Source: an uncultured Algibacter sp. (GTDB lineage: Bacteria; Bacteroidota; Bacteroidia; Flavobacteriales; Flavobacteriaceae). From it: DNA of 64,000 nt. How positions within the stretch are numbered: position 1 is the stretch's first letter; every line of letters begins with the position of its first letter. Both the position numbers and the translations under genes were made by a program. The notes under the pieces were generated by a model. The model worked only from the letters and a program-made list of their open reading frames with translations. It had not been told where the DNA came from and did no database searches. Positions 56,132-64,000 of the stretch are shown here, in pieces. The stretch is from assembly GCA_947502405.1 (NCBI GenBank), contig CANMZT010000008.1:62001-126000 (forward strand). The letters are read 5' to 3'.

Positions 56132-57352
56132 TTGAACAAACTTAAAATATTAAACGACCCAATTTACGGATTTATTACAATTCCCAATTCGCTCATTTTT
56201 GATTTAATTCAGCACAAATATTTTCAACGCTTACGCAGAATCACTCAAATGGGTATGTCTTATTTGGTCTACCCAGGTGCACATCATACCAGATTTCATC
56301 ATGCGATAGGTTGTGTGCATTTAATGCAGCAAACAGTTAATGTACTTCGTTTTAAAGGGGTTACAATATCTAAAGAAGAAGAAACTGGGCTTTATATTGC
56401 CATTTTACTTCATGATATTGGGCACGGACCATTCTCTCATGCTATGGAAAACTCAATAGTAAATAACGTTTCTCATGAAGAAATTTCTTTGCTATTTATG
56501 AAACGATTAAATGAAGAATTTAACGGAAGTTTAACGCTAGCCATTCAAATTTTTAAAGGAGAATATAAAAGAAAGTTCATGTGTCAGCTTATATCAAGTC
56601 AATTAGATATGGATAGAGCAGATTATTTGAAGCGTGATAGTTTTTATACAGGTGTGGCTGAGGGAAATATTAATAGCGAACGCCTAATTACCATGCTAAA
56701 TGTTGTAGATGATGAATTGGTTGTTGAAGAAAAGGGTATTTACAGCGTTGAAAAATTTATAATAGCAAGACGTTTAATGTATTGGCAAGTCTATTTACAT
56801 AAAACAGGGCTAGTAGCAGAACAATTACTTATAAGAGTTTTAAAAAGAGCGAAAGAATTATATAATTTAGGTGATAAATTAGAGGCTAGTGATGCGCTTA
56901 TCTATTTTTTAAAGCATAGAATTTCTAACGATAATTTTACTAATGAAACCCTAGAGGTCTTTTCAAAATTAGATGATTTTGATATAATTTCTGCAATGAA
57001 GCAATGGCAATATCACGAAGATTTTGTGTTAAGTAATTTGTGTGAGATGATTATTAATAGAAATTTATTAAAAATTAAAATAAAGAATAAACCAGCTAAA
57101 GAGAGTAATTTAAAAAAGCACATTGATGTTATGAGTGAAACCTATAACATTTCTGAAAAAGAGGCAAAATATTTTGTATTTCAAGGGAGTATTTTTAATC
57201 AAGCATACCAAGTTAAAACCAAACGAATTAATATCTTGCACAAGTCTGGAAAAATTGAAGATATAGTTAAAGCTTCAGACCAATTGAATCTCAAGGCTTT
57301 ATCAAAACCAGTTACAAAATATTATATATGTTACCCTAAGGTTAAAGTTTAG
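56132..57352 (+). CDS. HD-domain phosphohydrolase
   Basis: The 406-residue protein starts with TTG; no in-frame ATG or GTG exists between it and an upstream stop at 56105. The N-terminal NDPIYGFITIPNSLIFDLI and the metal motifs RFHHAIGCVHLM, LLHDIGHGPFSHAME and SQLDMDRADYLKRDS place it in the dGTPase-like HD family (YdhJ/SAMHD1-related). It probably cleaves a nucleotide or dNTP; the C-terminal third is less conserved. It lies upstream of the lipid A genes in the same orientation. Confidence 0.9.
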   Translation: MNKLKILNDPIYGFITIPNSLIFDLIQHKYFQRLRRITQMGMSYLVYPGAHHTRFHHAIGCVHLMQQTVNVLRFKGVTISKEEETGLYIAILLHDIGHGPFSHAMENSIVNNVSHEEISLLFMKRLNEEFNGSLTLAIQIFKGEYKRKFMCQLISSQLDMDRADYLKRDSFYTGVAEGNINSERLITMLNVVDDELVVEEKGIYSVEKFIIARRLMYWQVYLHKTGLVAEQLLIRVLKRAKELYNLGDKLEASDALIYFLKHRISNDNFTNETLEVFSKLDDFDIISAMKQWQYHEDFVLSNLCEMIINRNLLKIKIKNKPAKESNLKKHIDVMSETYNISEKEAKYFVFQGSIFNQAYQVKTKRINILHKSGKIEDIVKASDQLNLKALSKPVTKYYICYPKVKV

Positions 57353-57363
57353 CACATTTTTCC

Positions 57364-57371
57364 TATTTTTG
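57364..57371 (+). promoter_or_regulatory. -7 promoter box for the lpxD-led operon
   Basis: TATTTTTG matches TAnnTTTG and ends 37 nt before the GTG start of lpxD. It probably drives the lpxD-lpxC/fabZ-lpxA-efp-lpxD2 operon. Confidence 0.5.
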
Positions 57372-57408
57372 CGTCAATCAAACAAAAAACAAAGCAAACT
57401 ACACTAGT

Positions 57409-58431
57409 GTGAAATTTACGGCACAACAAATAGCAGGAATATTAGAAGGCGATGTTGTTGGAAATCCTGATGTTGAAGTATCAAAACTTTCCAAAATTGA
57501 AGAAGGTCTTGAGGGGTCTTTAACTTTTTTAGCTAACCCTAAATACACACCTTATATCTATACCACAAAAGCCTCTATAACTATTGTGAACAAATCTTTT
57601 GTTCCTGAAGAAGAACTTAGTACAACACTTATTAAGGTTGAAGATTCGTATGAATCCTTTTCAAAATTACTAGAGTATTACAATCAAGTAAAAAACAACA
57701 AGCAAGGTATTGAGCAACCAGTTTATATCTCTGAATCAGCTAGTTATGATGATTCTATCTATTTAGGAGCTTTTTCATATTTAGGTGAAAATGTGAAAAT
57801 TGGCAAAAATGTTAAGGTATTTCCAAATGCTTATATTGGTGATAATGTGTTTATTGGAGACAACACCATAGTTTTTTCTGGAGCTAAAATTTATTCAGAA
57901 ACTGTAATAGGCAAAAATTGTGTGATAAATTCTGGAGCTATAATAGGTGCTGATGGATTTGGTTTTGTGCCCAACGAAGCTGGCGAATATAGTAAGGTAC
58001 CACAAACTGGTAATGTTATATTAGAAGATTTTGTTGATGTAGGAGCTGCAACCACTATAGATAGAGCCACTTTAGGTTCAACAATTATACGTCGTGGTGT
58101 AAAATTAGATAACCAAATACAAATTGCACATAATGTTGATATAGGTCGTAATACTGTAATTGCAGCACAAACTGGAATAGCAGGTTCTACTAAAATTGGC
58201 GAAAACTGTCAAATTGGAGGACAAGTTGGTATTGTAGGACATATAACTATTGGTGACAATGTTAAAATACAAGCACAGTCAGGTATTGGTAGAAATGTTA
58301 AAGATAACGAGGTACTACAAGGGTCTCCAGCTTTACCTTATGGAGACTATAATAAAGCTTATGTGCATTTTAAAAATTTACCGAGCATAGTTAAAAACAT
58401 AAATGACTTAGAAAAAAATAAATGGGAATAG
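57409..58431 (+). CDS. lpxD: UDP-3-O-acylglucosamine N-acyltransferase LpxD
   Basis: The 340-residue protein starts at GTG. It has the LpxD N-terminal domain (IAGILEGDVVGNPDVEV, GSLTFLANPKY) followed by about ten hexapeptide turns and the catalytic histidine H241 in IAHNVDIG. The GADGFGFVPNEAGEY loop and GSPALPYGDYNKAYVHFKNL tail are typical. It adds a 3-hydroxyacyl chain from acyl-ACP to UDP-3-O-acyl-GlcN in lipid A synthesis. It overlaps the next gene by 10 nt. Confidence 0.95.
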   Translation: MKFTAQQIAGILEGDVVGNPDVEVSKLSKIEEGLEGSLTFLANPKYTPYIYTTKASITIVNKSFVPEEELSTTLIKVEDSYESFSKLLEYYNQVKNNKQGIEQPVYISESASYDDSIYLGAFSYLGENVKIGKNVKVFPNAYIGDNVFIGDNTIVFSGAKIYSETVIGKNCVINSGAIIGADGFGFVPNEAGEYSKVPQTGNVILEDFVDVGAATTIDRATLGSTIIRRGVKLDNQIQIAHNVDIGRNTVIAAQTGIAGSTKIGENCQIGGQVGIVGHITIGDNVKIQAQSGIGRNVKDNEVLQGSPALPYGDYNKAYVHFKNLPSIVKNINDLEKNKWE

Positions 58432-59828
58432 TCAATACAGAAATTAAGCAAAAAACCATTAAAAAAGAAATCTCTTTAACAGGAGTGGGATTACATACAG
58501 GTAAAGATGTAACACTAACATTTAAACCGGCAACAGCTAATTCAGGATTTTCTTTTAAGCGGGTTGATTTAGAAGGAGAGCCAGTAATTGAGGCAGATGC
58601 TAATTATGTTACTAACACACAAAGAGGAACATGTCTAGAAAAAAATGGAGTTACTATCCAAACTTCTGAACATGTATTAGCGGCTTTAGTAGGATTAGAT
58701 ATTGATAATGCAGTTATAGAATTAAATGCATCTGAGCCTCCAATTATGGATGGGTCTTCAAAGTTTTTTGTTGAAGCTATTGAAAAAGCAGGTGTTATTG
58801 AGCTTGATGCTTTTAGAGAAGAATTTGTTATTACTGATATTGTATCTTATGTAGATGAAGAAACAGGAAGTGAAATTCTAGTAATGCCCTCAAAAGAGTA
58901 TCAAATTACCACTATGGTAGATTTTGGGACGAAAGTTTTAGGAACTCAAAATGCCACTCTAAATCAGATTTCAGATTTTAAAAAAGATATAGCAGATTCA
59001 AGAACGTTTAGTTTTTTGCATGAAATTGAAATGCTACTAGAGCATGGTTTAATAAAAGGGGGCGATTTAAATAATGCAATTGTTTATGTTGATAAAGCAT
59101 TATCTCCTGAAACCATGGAAAAGCTTAGAGTGGCTTTCAAAAAAGACTCTATAGCAGTGAAGCCTAACGGTATTTTAGATAATTTAACGTTGCATCACCC
59201 TAATGAAGCTGCTAGACACAAACTATTAGATGTCTTAGGAGATTTAGCATTAATTGGAACTAGAATCAGAGGTAAGATAATTGCTAATAAACCAGGACAT
59301 TTTGTGAATACACAATTTGCAAAAAAATTAGCAAAAATTATTAAGAATGAACGTAGAAATAATGTACCTAACATAGATTTGAATCAACCACCATTAATGG
59401 ACGTGACTCAAATAATGGCTATGTTACCACACAGACAACCATTCTTATTAATAGATAAAGTATTTGAACTTTCTGAAAAACATGTTATAGCTACAAAAAA
59501 TGTAACTATGAATGAGGAGTTCTTTAAAGGACATTTCCCAGGAGCTCCTGTAATGCCAGGTGTTTTAATAGTAGAAGCCATGGCTCAAACAGGCGGTATT
59601 TTAGTTTTAAACACTGTGCCTGATCCAGAAAATTATTTAACATTTTTCATGAAAATGGATAATGTGAAATTCAAACAAAAAGTAAGTCCTGGTGATACCC
59701 TAATATTTAACTGTTCATTAATAACGCCTATTCGTCGCGGTATTTGTCATATGCAAGGATATGCTTATGCCAATGGAAAATTATGTGCGGAAGCTGAACT
59801 AATGGCTCAAATCTCTAAAGTAAAATAG
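58422..59828 (+). CDS. lpxC/fabZ: bifunctional LpxC deacetylase / FabZ dehydratase
   Basis: The 468-residue fusion has an LpxC half (residues 1-305, SLTGVGLHTGK, zinc ligand H84 in TSEHVLAALVG, MDGSSKFF, LHHPNEAARHKLLD) and a FabZ half (about 320-468, MLPHRQPFLLIDKV, GHFPGAPVMPGVLIVE). LpxC deacetylates UDP-3-O-acyl-GlcNAc; FabZ dehydrates 3-hydroxyacyl-ACP. The fusion is a known Bacteroidota trait and may balance lipid A and fatty-acid flux. Confidence 0.96.
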   Translation: MGIVNTEIKQKTIKKEISLTGVGLHTGKDVTLTFKPATANSGFSFKRVDLEGEPVIEADANYVTNTQRGTCLEKNGVTIQTSEHVLAALVGLDIDNAVIELNASEPPIMDGSSKFFVEAIEKAGVIELDAFREEFVITDIVSYVDEETGSEILVMPSKEYQITTMVDFGTKVLGTQNATLNQISDFKKDIADSRTFSFLHEIEMLLEHGLIKGGDLNNAIVYVDKALSPETMEKLRVAFKKDSIAVKPNGILDNLTLHHPNEAARHKLLDVLGDLALIGTRIRGKIIANKPGHFVNTQFAKKLAKIIKNERRNNVPNIDLNQPPLMDVTQIMAMLPHRQPFLLIDKVFELSEKHVIATKNVTMNEEFFKGHFPGAPVMPGVLIVEAMAQTGGILVLNTVPDPENYLTFFMKMDNVKFKQKVSPGDTLIFNCSLITPIRRGICHMQGYAYANGKLCAEAELMAQISKVK

Positions 59829-59829
59829 T

Positions 59830-60615
59830 ATGAACCAACCTTTAGCTTATGTGCATCCAGGTGCCAAAATTGCGAAAAACGTAGTAATTGAACCTTTTGC
59901 CACCATTCATAATAATGTAAAAATTGGTGAAGGGACATGGATTGGAAGTAACGTCACCATTATGGAAGGTGCAAGAATTGGAAAAAACTGCAACATTTTT
60001 CCTGGATCAGTTATTTCTGCTGTTCCACAAGATTTAAAATATAACGACGAAGATACAACTGTTGAAATTGGAAATAATGTTACCATCAGAGAATGTGTAA
60101 CTATAAACAGAGGTACGACAGACAGAATGAAAACTGTAGTTGGAGACAACTGTTTGATTATGGCTTATTGCCATATAGCTCATGATTGTATTGTTGGTAA
60201 TAACTGTATATTTTCAAATAATAGTACACTGGCTGGTCATATCACCGTTGGTGATTATGTGGTTTTAGCAGGTATGACTGCAGTCCATCAGTTTGTTTCA
60301 GTTGGTAATCATGCTTTTGTAACAGGAGGTTCTTTGGTAAGAAAAGATGTACCGCCATTTGTTAAAGCAGCAAGAGAGCCTTTATCTTATGTGGGTATTA
60401 ACTCTGTAGGATTGCGAAGACGAGGGTTTTCAACTGAAAAAATCAGAGAAATTCAAGATATATTTAGAATCTTATATCAAAAGAATTACAACAATTCTCA
60501 AGCAGCTGATATTATTGAAGCTGAAATGCAAGCAACTCCAGAGCGTGACGAAATACTTCAGTTTATTAAAAACTCTCATCGAGGTATCATGAAAGGATAT
60601 TTCAAATCAAATTAA
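59830..60615 (+). CDS. lpxA: UDP-GlcNAc acyltransferase LpxA
   Basis: The 261-residue protein is a left-handed beta-helix from near its start (VHPGAKIAKNVVIEPFATI) with the catalytic histidine in YCHIAHDCIVGN, the HQFVSVG segment, and the C-terminal helical domain (VGLRRRGFSTEKI). It performs the first step of lipid A synthesis with 3-hydroxyacyl-ACP. It starts 1 nt after the fusion gene stop. Confidence 0.96.
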   Translation: MNQPLAYVHPGAKIAKNVVIEPFATIHNNVKIGEGTWIGSNVTIMEGARIGKNCNIFPGSVISAVPQDLKYNDEDTTVEIGNNVTIRECVTINRGTTDRMKTVVGDNCLIMAYCHIAHDCIVGNNCIFSNNSTLAGHITVGDYVVLAGMTAVHQFVSVGNHAFVTGGSLVRKDVPPFVKAAREPLSYVGINSVGLRRRGFSTEKIREIQDIFRILYQKNYNNSQAADIIEAEMQATPERDEILQFIKNSHRGIMKGYFKSN

Positions 60616-60641
60616 AATAACGACATTACAACACATTAAAT

Positions 60642-61208
60642 ATGGCTAGTACAAGCGACATTAGAAACGGATTATGCATAAGATATAATCATGATATATT
60701 TAAAATTATTGAATTTTTACACGTTAAACCAGGTAAAGGACCTGCATTCGTAAGAACAAAACTTAAAAGTGTAACAACAGGAAAAGTAATCGATAATACA
60801 TTTTCTGCTGGTCATAAAATTGAAGATGTTCGTGTTGAAACTCATAAATTTCAATATTTGTATAATGATGGGGAATTTTATCATTTCATGAATGAAGCCG
60901 ATTATACTCAGATTCGTTTATTAGAAGCTGCTCTAGATAACCCTGGTTTAATGAAAGAAGGAGAAGTTGTTACTGTGCTAATCAACACTGAAGACAACAT
61001 GCCACTATCTGTTGATTTACCAGCAAGTGTTATTTTGGAAGTTACCCACACTGAGCCTGGTGTAAAAGGAAATACAGCAACCAATGCTACAAAACCTGCA
61101 ACAGTAGAAACTGGAGCAGAAGTAAATGTACCTTTATTTATAAATGAAGGTGATAAAATTAAAATAGAAACAGAAAAGGGAACTTATAAAGAACGTGTTA
61201 AAGAATAA
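60642..61208 (+). CDS. efp: elongation factor P
   Basis: The 188-residue protein has the three-domain EF-P pattern: the tip loop KPGKGPAFVRTK with K32 as the position modified in many bacteria, a YNDGEFYHFMNEADY middle region, and the C-terminal VPLFINEGDKIKIET. It relieves ribosome stalling at proline runs. It lies inside the lipid A operon, 26 nt after lpxA and 2 nt before lpxD2, which is an unusual setting for this gene. Confidence 0.95.
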   Translation: MASTSDIRNGLCIRYNHDIFKIIEFLHVKPGKGPAFVRTKLKSVTTGKVIDNTFSAGHKIEDVRVETHKFQYLYNDGEFYHFMNEADYTQIRLLEAALDNPGLMKEGEVVTVLINTEDNMPLSVDLPASVILEVTHTEPGVKGNTATNATKPATVETGAEVNVPLFINEGDKIKIETEKGTYKERVKE

Positions 61209-61210
61209 GT

Positions 61211-62143
61211 TTGAAGTTTCCTAAACCACATACTTTAAAAAATATAGCAGACTTAATTGACTGTAAATTTGTAGGCGATGCTAATTTTCAGGTTTTAGGC
61301 ATGAACGAGATTCATGTTGTAGAATCCGGAGATATTGTTTTTGTGGATCATCCAAAATATTATGACAAAGCCTTAGAATCGGCTGCAACCATAATTTTAA
61401 TTAATAAAGAAGTAAAGTGTCCAGAAGGAAAAGCACTATTGGTAAGTGATGACCCCTTTAGAGACTTTAACAAGTTAACAGATTATTTTAAACCTTTTGT
61501 TGCTGCATCAACAGCAATTTCAGATTCAGCCAAAATAGGCACTAATACTGTAATTCAACCCAATGTATTCATCGGGCATCATGTAGTTATTGGTAATAAT
61601 TGTACAATTCACTCAAATGTAAGTATTTATGATGATGCAATAATTGGTGATAACGTTACAATTCACTCAGGATCAGTTTTAGGAGCTAATGCATTCTATT
61701 ATAAAAATAGACCAGATGGCTACGATAGACTTAAATCTGGAGGTCGTGTGGTTATAAAAAATAATGTTGATATTGGTGCAGGATGCACTATTGATAGAGG
61801 GGTGAGCGGTGATACAATTATAGGTGAAGGCTCTAAACTTGATAACTTAATTCAAGTAGGCCACGACACTGTCATTGGAAAAAAGTGCTTGATAGCTTCG
61901 CAAGTTGGTATTGCTGGTTGCGTGGTTATTGAAGACGAGGTAACGCTTTGGGGACAAGTTGGAACCACAAGCGGCATAACTATAGGTAAAAAAGCCGTTG
62001 TTCAAGGACAATCAGGAGTTACAAAATCTATTGAAGGAGGGAAAACCTATTGGGGAACACCAATTCAAGAAGTGCGTTTAAAATTAAAAGAAATGGCTTC
62101 TATTAAACAAATCCCTAATATTTTAAAACAATTAAAAAATTAA
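61211..62143 (+). CDS. second LpxD-like N-acyltransferase
   Basis: The 310-residue protein starts at TTG, 2 nt after efp. It has an LpxD-type N-terminal domain (LIDCKFVGDANFQVLG, ESGDIVFVDHPKYY), hexapeptide repeats and a histidine at the catalytic position (H218 in VGHDTVIG). Compared with the LpxD at 57409 it is 30 residues shorter, lacks the GFGFVPN loop in the same form (here AFYYKNRPDGYDR) and ends differently. It may prefer another acyl chain or acceptor. Confidence 0.88.
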   Translation: MKFPKPHTLKNIADLIDCKFVGDANFQVLGMNEIHVVESGDIVFVDHPKYYDKALESAATIILINKEVKCPEGKALLVSDDPFRDFNKLTDYFKPFVAASTAISDSAKIGTNTVIQPNVFIGHHVVIGNNCTIHSNVSIYDDAIIGDNVTIHSGSVLGANAFYYKNRPDGYDRLKSGGRVVIKNNVDIGAGCTIDRGVSGDTIIGEGSKLDNLIQVGHDTVIGKKCLIASQVGIAGCVVIEDEVTLWGQVGTTSGITIGKKAVVQGQSGVTKSIEGGKTYWGTPIQEVRLKLKEMASIKQIPNILKQLKN

Positions 62144-62176
62144 GATTTTTTAAATAAATAAGTGATTTCAAAAAAT

Positions 62177-62184
62177 TACATTTG
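62177..62184 (+). promoter_or_regulatory. -7 promoter box for sucD
   Basis: TACATTTG matches TAnnTTTG and ends 25 nt before the sucD ATG. It implies a transcript separate from the lipid A operon. Confidence 0.5.
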
Positions 62185-62209
62185 TAAAACAATATTCAAA
62201 TAGAAAAAT

Positions 62210-63082
62210 ATGAGTGTTTTAGTAAATAAAGATTCAAATATTATAGTTCAAGGGTTTACAGGTAGTGAAGGTACATTCCACGCTAGTCAAATGATAGAAT
62301 ACGGAACCAACGTGGTTGGTGGTGTAACACCAGGAAAAGGTGGTCAAACCCATCTTGATAAACCAGTTTTTAATACTGTAAAAGAAGCTGTAGAGCAAGT
62401 AGGAGCAGACACTACAATTATTTTTGTGCCACCAGCATTTGCTGCAGATGCCATTATGGAAGCTGCCGATGCAGGGATAAAAGTAATTATTACTATTACA
62501 GAAGGTATTCCTGTTGCAGATATGATAACAGCATCAAGCTATATAAAATCTAAAGATTGCAGACTAATAGGCCCTAACTGTCCGGGTGTTATAACTCCAG
62601 GTGAGGCAAAAGTTGGTATTATGCCAGGGTTTGTATTTAAGGAAGGTAAAGTAGGTATCGTTTCTAAATCTGGAACTTTAACTTACGAAGCTGCAGATCA
62701 AGTGGTAAAACAAGGTTTAGGTATTACTACAGCTATCGGGATTGGAGGAGATCCTATCATCGGAACAACCACTAAAGAAGCTGTTGAGTTACTTATTAAT
62801 GATCCAGAAACTGAAGCTGTTGTTATGATTGGTGAAATCGGTGGTCAATTAGAAGCAGACGCCGCTAACTGGTATAAAGAAAGCGGAAGCAAAAAGCCTA
62901 TCGTTGGGTTTATAGCTGGAGAAACTGCACCTGCTGGACGTACAATGGGGCACGCTGGCGCAATTGTTGGTGGAAGTGATGATACAGCACAAGCCAAAAA
63001 GAAAATCATGAGAGCTTGTGGTATCCACGTTGTAGATTCACCTGCTGAAATCGGTAAAAAAGTAGCCGAGGTTATCGGTTAA
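62210..63082 (+). CDS. sucD: succinyl-CoA ligase (ADP-forming) alpha subunit
   Basis: The 290-residue protein has the CoA-binding Rossmann start ([22 protein letters not shown]), [26 protein letters not shown], and the phosphohistidine motif [11 protein letters not shown]. It catalyses the substrate-level phosphorylation step of the TCA cycle with SucC. No sucC is adjacent in this window. It is followed by a strong terminator. Confidence 0.96.
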   Translation: MSVLVNKDSNIIVQGFTGSEGTFHASQMIEYGTNVVGGVTPGKGGQTHLDKPVFNTVKEAVEQVGADTTIIFVPPAFAADAIMEAADAGIKVIITITEGIPVADMITASSYIKSKDCRLIGPNCPGVITPGEAKVGIMPGFVFKEGKVGIVSKSGTLTYEAADQVVKQGLGITTAIGIGGDPIIGTTTKEAVELLINDPETEAVVMIGEIGGQLEADAANWYKESGSKKPIVGFIAGETAPAGRTMGHAGAIVGGSDDTAQAKKKIMRACGIHVVDSPAEIGKKVAEVIG

Positions 63083-63102
63083 TTCTAAATAAAACACATA
63101 TG

Positions 63103-63136
63103 TCCGTTAACGCTTTGAGTTAACGGATTTTTTTTT
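63103..63136 (+). terminator. intrinsic terminator after sucD
   Basis: TCCGTTAAC (63103-63111) pairs with GTTAACGGA (63119-63127) around a 7-nt loop, followed by nine T. It is the strongest hairpin in this part of the window. Confidence 0.9.
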
Positions 63137-63147
63137 GATTTTTTTTT

Positions 63148-63249
63148 GGCGTTACCCATAAAGGGTCGGGCTTTACGTTGCAAGTCCTCGCACTTCTCTC
63201 GATTGCTATCGGGATCAGGCTGTGGGCTTTTCACTGCAATCCCTAACTC
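63148..63249. repeat. GC-richer intergenic repeat element between sucD and fabG
   Basis: About 102 bp stand out from the AT-rich background. The ends GGCGTTACCC and ATCCCTAACTC form imperfect terminal inverted repeats (GCGTTA versus TAACTC), there is an AAAGGGTCGGGCTTT core, and TCTCGAT/ATCGGGA form an internal hairpin with one G-T pair. I recall similar GGGTCGGGCT...ATCCCTAAC elements scattered in flavobacterial genomes, but only one copy is in this window. No ORF is present. Confidence 0.55.
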
Positions 63250-63304
63250 AATGCAGAAATGGCAGAAAACATAAGGTTTGTTTCAGCATAACATAGGTAT
63301 TTCT

Positions 63305-63312
63305 TATATTTG
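63305..63312 (+). promoter_or_regulatory. -7 promoter box for the fabG-like gene
   Basis: TATATTTG matches TAnnTTTG and ends 38 nt before the ATG at 63351. A TTTG at 63277-63280 could be a -33 element, with a 24-nt spacer that is slightly long. Confidence 0.5.
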
Positions 63313-63350
63313 ATTTAACAGAAAACAAAAACTAACAAACCAACTATACA

Positions 63351-64000
63351 ATGAAATTATTAGAAGGAAAAACGGCTATAGTAACTGGTGCAAGTCGTGG
63401 CATAGGTAAAGGAATAGCACAGGTTTTTGCAGAACAAGGAGCCAATGTAGCATTTACATACAGTTCATCTGTTGATGCAGCAAACGCTTTAGAAAAAGAA
63501 TTAAATGCTCTAGGGGTAAAAGCCAAAGGTTATAAAAGTAATGCAGCAAGTTTTGAAGAAGCTCAACAATTAGCTTCAGATGTAGTTTCAGAATTTGGAA
63601 GTATTGATATCCTAGTAAACAATGCAGGAATCACAAAAGACAATCTACTGATGCGTATTACAGAAGAAGATTTTGATAAAGTTATAGAAGTCAATCTCAA
63701 ATCAGTTTTCAATATGACAAAAGCAGTACAACGCACTATGTTAAAACAACGCAAAGGCTCCATTATAAATATGAGTTCAGTAGTTGGAGTAAAAGGTAAT
63801 GCAGGTCAAACTAATTATGCTGCATCCAAAGCTGGTATAATTGGATTTTCTAAATCTGTAGCTTTAGAGTTGGGGTCTAGAAATATTAGAAGCAATGTGG
63901 TAGCACCAGGTTTTATTGAAACTGAAATGACTGCTAAATTAGATGAAGAGGTTGTAAAAGGATGGCGCGCAGGAATTCCTTTAAAAAGAGGAGGGACTCC
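63351..64000 (+). CDS. fabG: 3-oxoacyl-ACP reductase FabG (3' truncated by the window)
   Basis: The frame is open from ATG 63351 to the window end (216 codons). It has the SDR NAD(P) motif VTGASRGIGKGIA, LVNNAGITKDNLLMR, the catalytic serine in INMSSVVG, the YxxxK in NYAASKAGIIGFSKS and VAPGFIETEMT. It reduces 3-oxoacyl-ACP in fatty-acid elongation. The expected length of about 248 residues means only the C-terminal end is missing. Confidence 0.93.
   Translation, partial: MKLLEGKTAIVTGASRGIGKGIAQVFAEQGANVAFTYSSSVDAANALEKELNALGVKAKGYKSNAASFEEAQQLASDVVSEFGSIDILVNNAGITKDNLLMRITEEDFDKVIEVNLKSVFNMTKAVQRTMLKQRKGSIINMSSVVGVKGNAGQTNYAASKAGIIGFSKSVALELGSRNIRSNVVAPGFIETEMTAKLDEEVVKGWRAGIPLKRGGT

Noticed and set aside
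1-64000. CRISPR array, tRNA, rRNA or transposase
   Set aside because: No regularly spaced repeats, cloverleaf sequences, rRNA segments or DDE-type transposase frames were recognised on reading both strands.

Overview
The window is AT-rich DNA from a member of the Bacteroidota, almost certainly a marine-type Flavobacteriaceae. Supporting signs are the LpxC-FabZ fusion, a PorX-type PglZ response regulator, a CarboxypepD_reg/plug/beta-barrel outer-membrane protein, the lack of Shine-Dalgarno sequences, and repeated Bacteroidota-type -7 boxes (TAnnTTTG) 17-38 nt before start codons. The genus cannot be fixed from the sequence alone. No tRNA, rRNA, CRISPR array, integrase or transposase was seen.

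Layout. 1-3985: housekeeping and regulatory genes (a 5'-truncated metallo-beta-lactamase-fold hydrolase, a small anchored protein, a lipoprotein, a XRE regulator facing an M14 peptidase across an operator-like intergenic region, and an Lrp/AsnC regulator). 4180-44789: a roughly 40-kb surface-polysaccharide (EPS/capsule or O-antigen) locus of Wzx/Wzy type. It contains (a) a plus-strand cassette 4180-9453 that resembles a dlt operon (MBOAT, SGNH-like, GNAT-like, adenylation enzyme, carrier protein); (b) a long minus-strand block 9505-33699 with amino-acid-type modification enzymes (formyltransferase, FemAB/GNAT-like proteins, methyltransferase, ATP-grasp, fold-III PLP decarboxylase), an initiating sugar transferase, glycosyltransferases, asparagine synthase, Wzy, Wzx and four nucleotide-sugar enzymes for uronic acids; (c) a plus-strand surface lipoprotein with a pectate-lyase-like beta-helix; (d) a minus-strand acetyltransferase/GT2 pair; (e) a plus-strand operon 38428-44789 with an aminotransferase, a WbpM/PglF-like dehydratase, Wza and the Wzc kinase.

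44856-57352: core genes (aroB, proline dehydrogenase, alanine dehydrogenase, TonB-type receptor, a membrane protein with an overlapping 45-codon small ORF, tsaE, porX, HD-domain phosphohydrolase). Two more polysaccharide genes (CapD-like dehydratase and a second initiating sugar transferase, 47199-48936) sit between proline dehydrogenase and the alanine dehydrogenase operon. 57409-64000: lipid A biosynthesis (lpxD, lpxC-fabZ, lpxA), efp, a second lpxD-like gene, sucD, a GC-richer intergenic repeat and the start of a fabG-like gene.

Working together: UDP-GlcA, UDP-GalA and probably UDP-HexNAcA feed an acidic polymer, and the WbpM/DegT pair supplies a 4-amino-deoxy sugar. The dlt-like cassette and the neighbouring ATP-grasp/PLP/FemAB/formyl genes probably build and attach amino-acid-like amide substituents. 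Wzx, Wzy, Wza and Wzc flip, polymerise and export. The lyase-like lipoprotein may trim or release the polymer. The strongest candidate for an undescribed system is the carrier-protein-based aminoacyl decoration module at about 4.2-15.7 kb.
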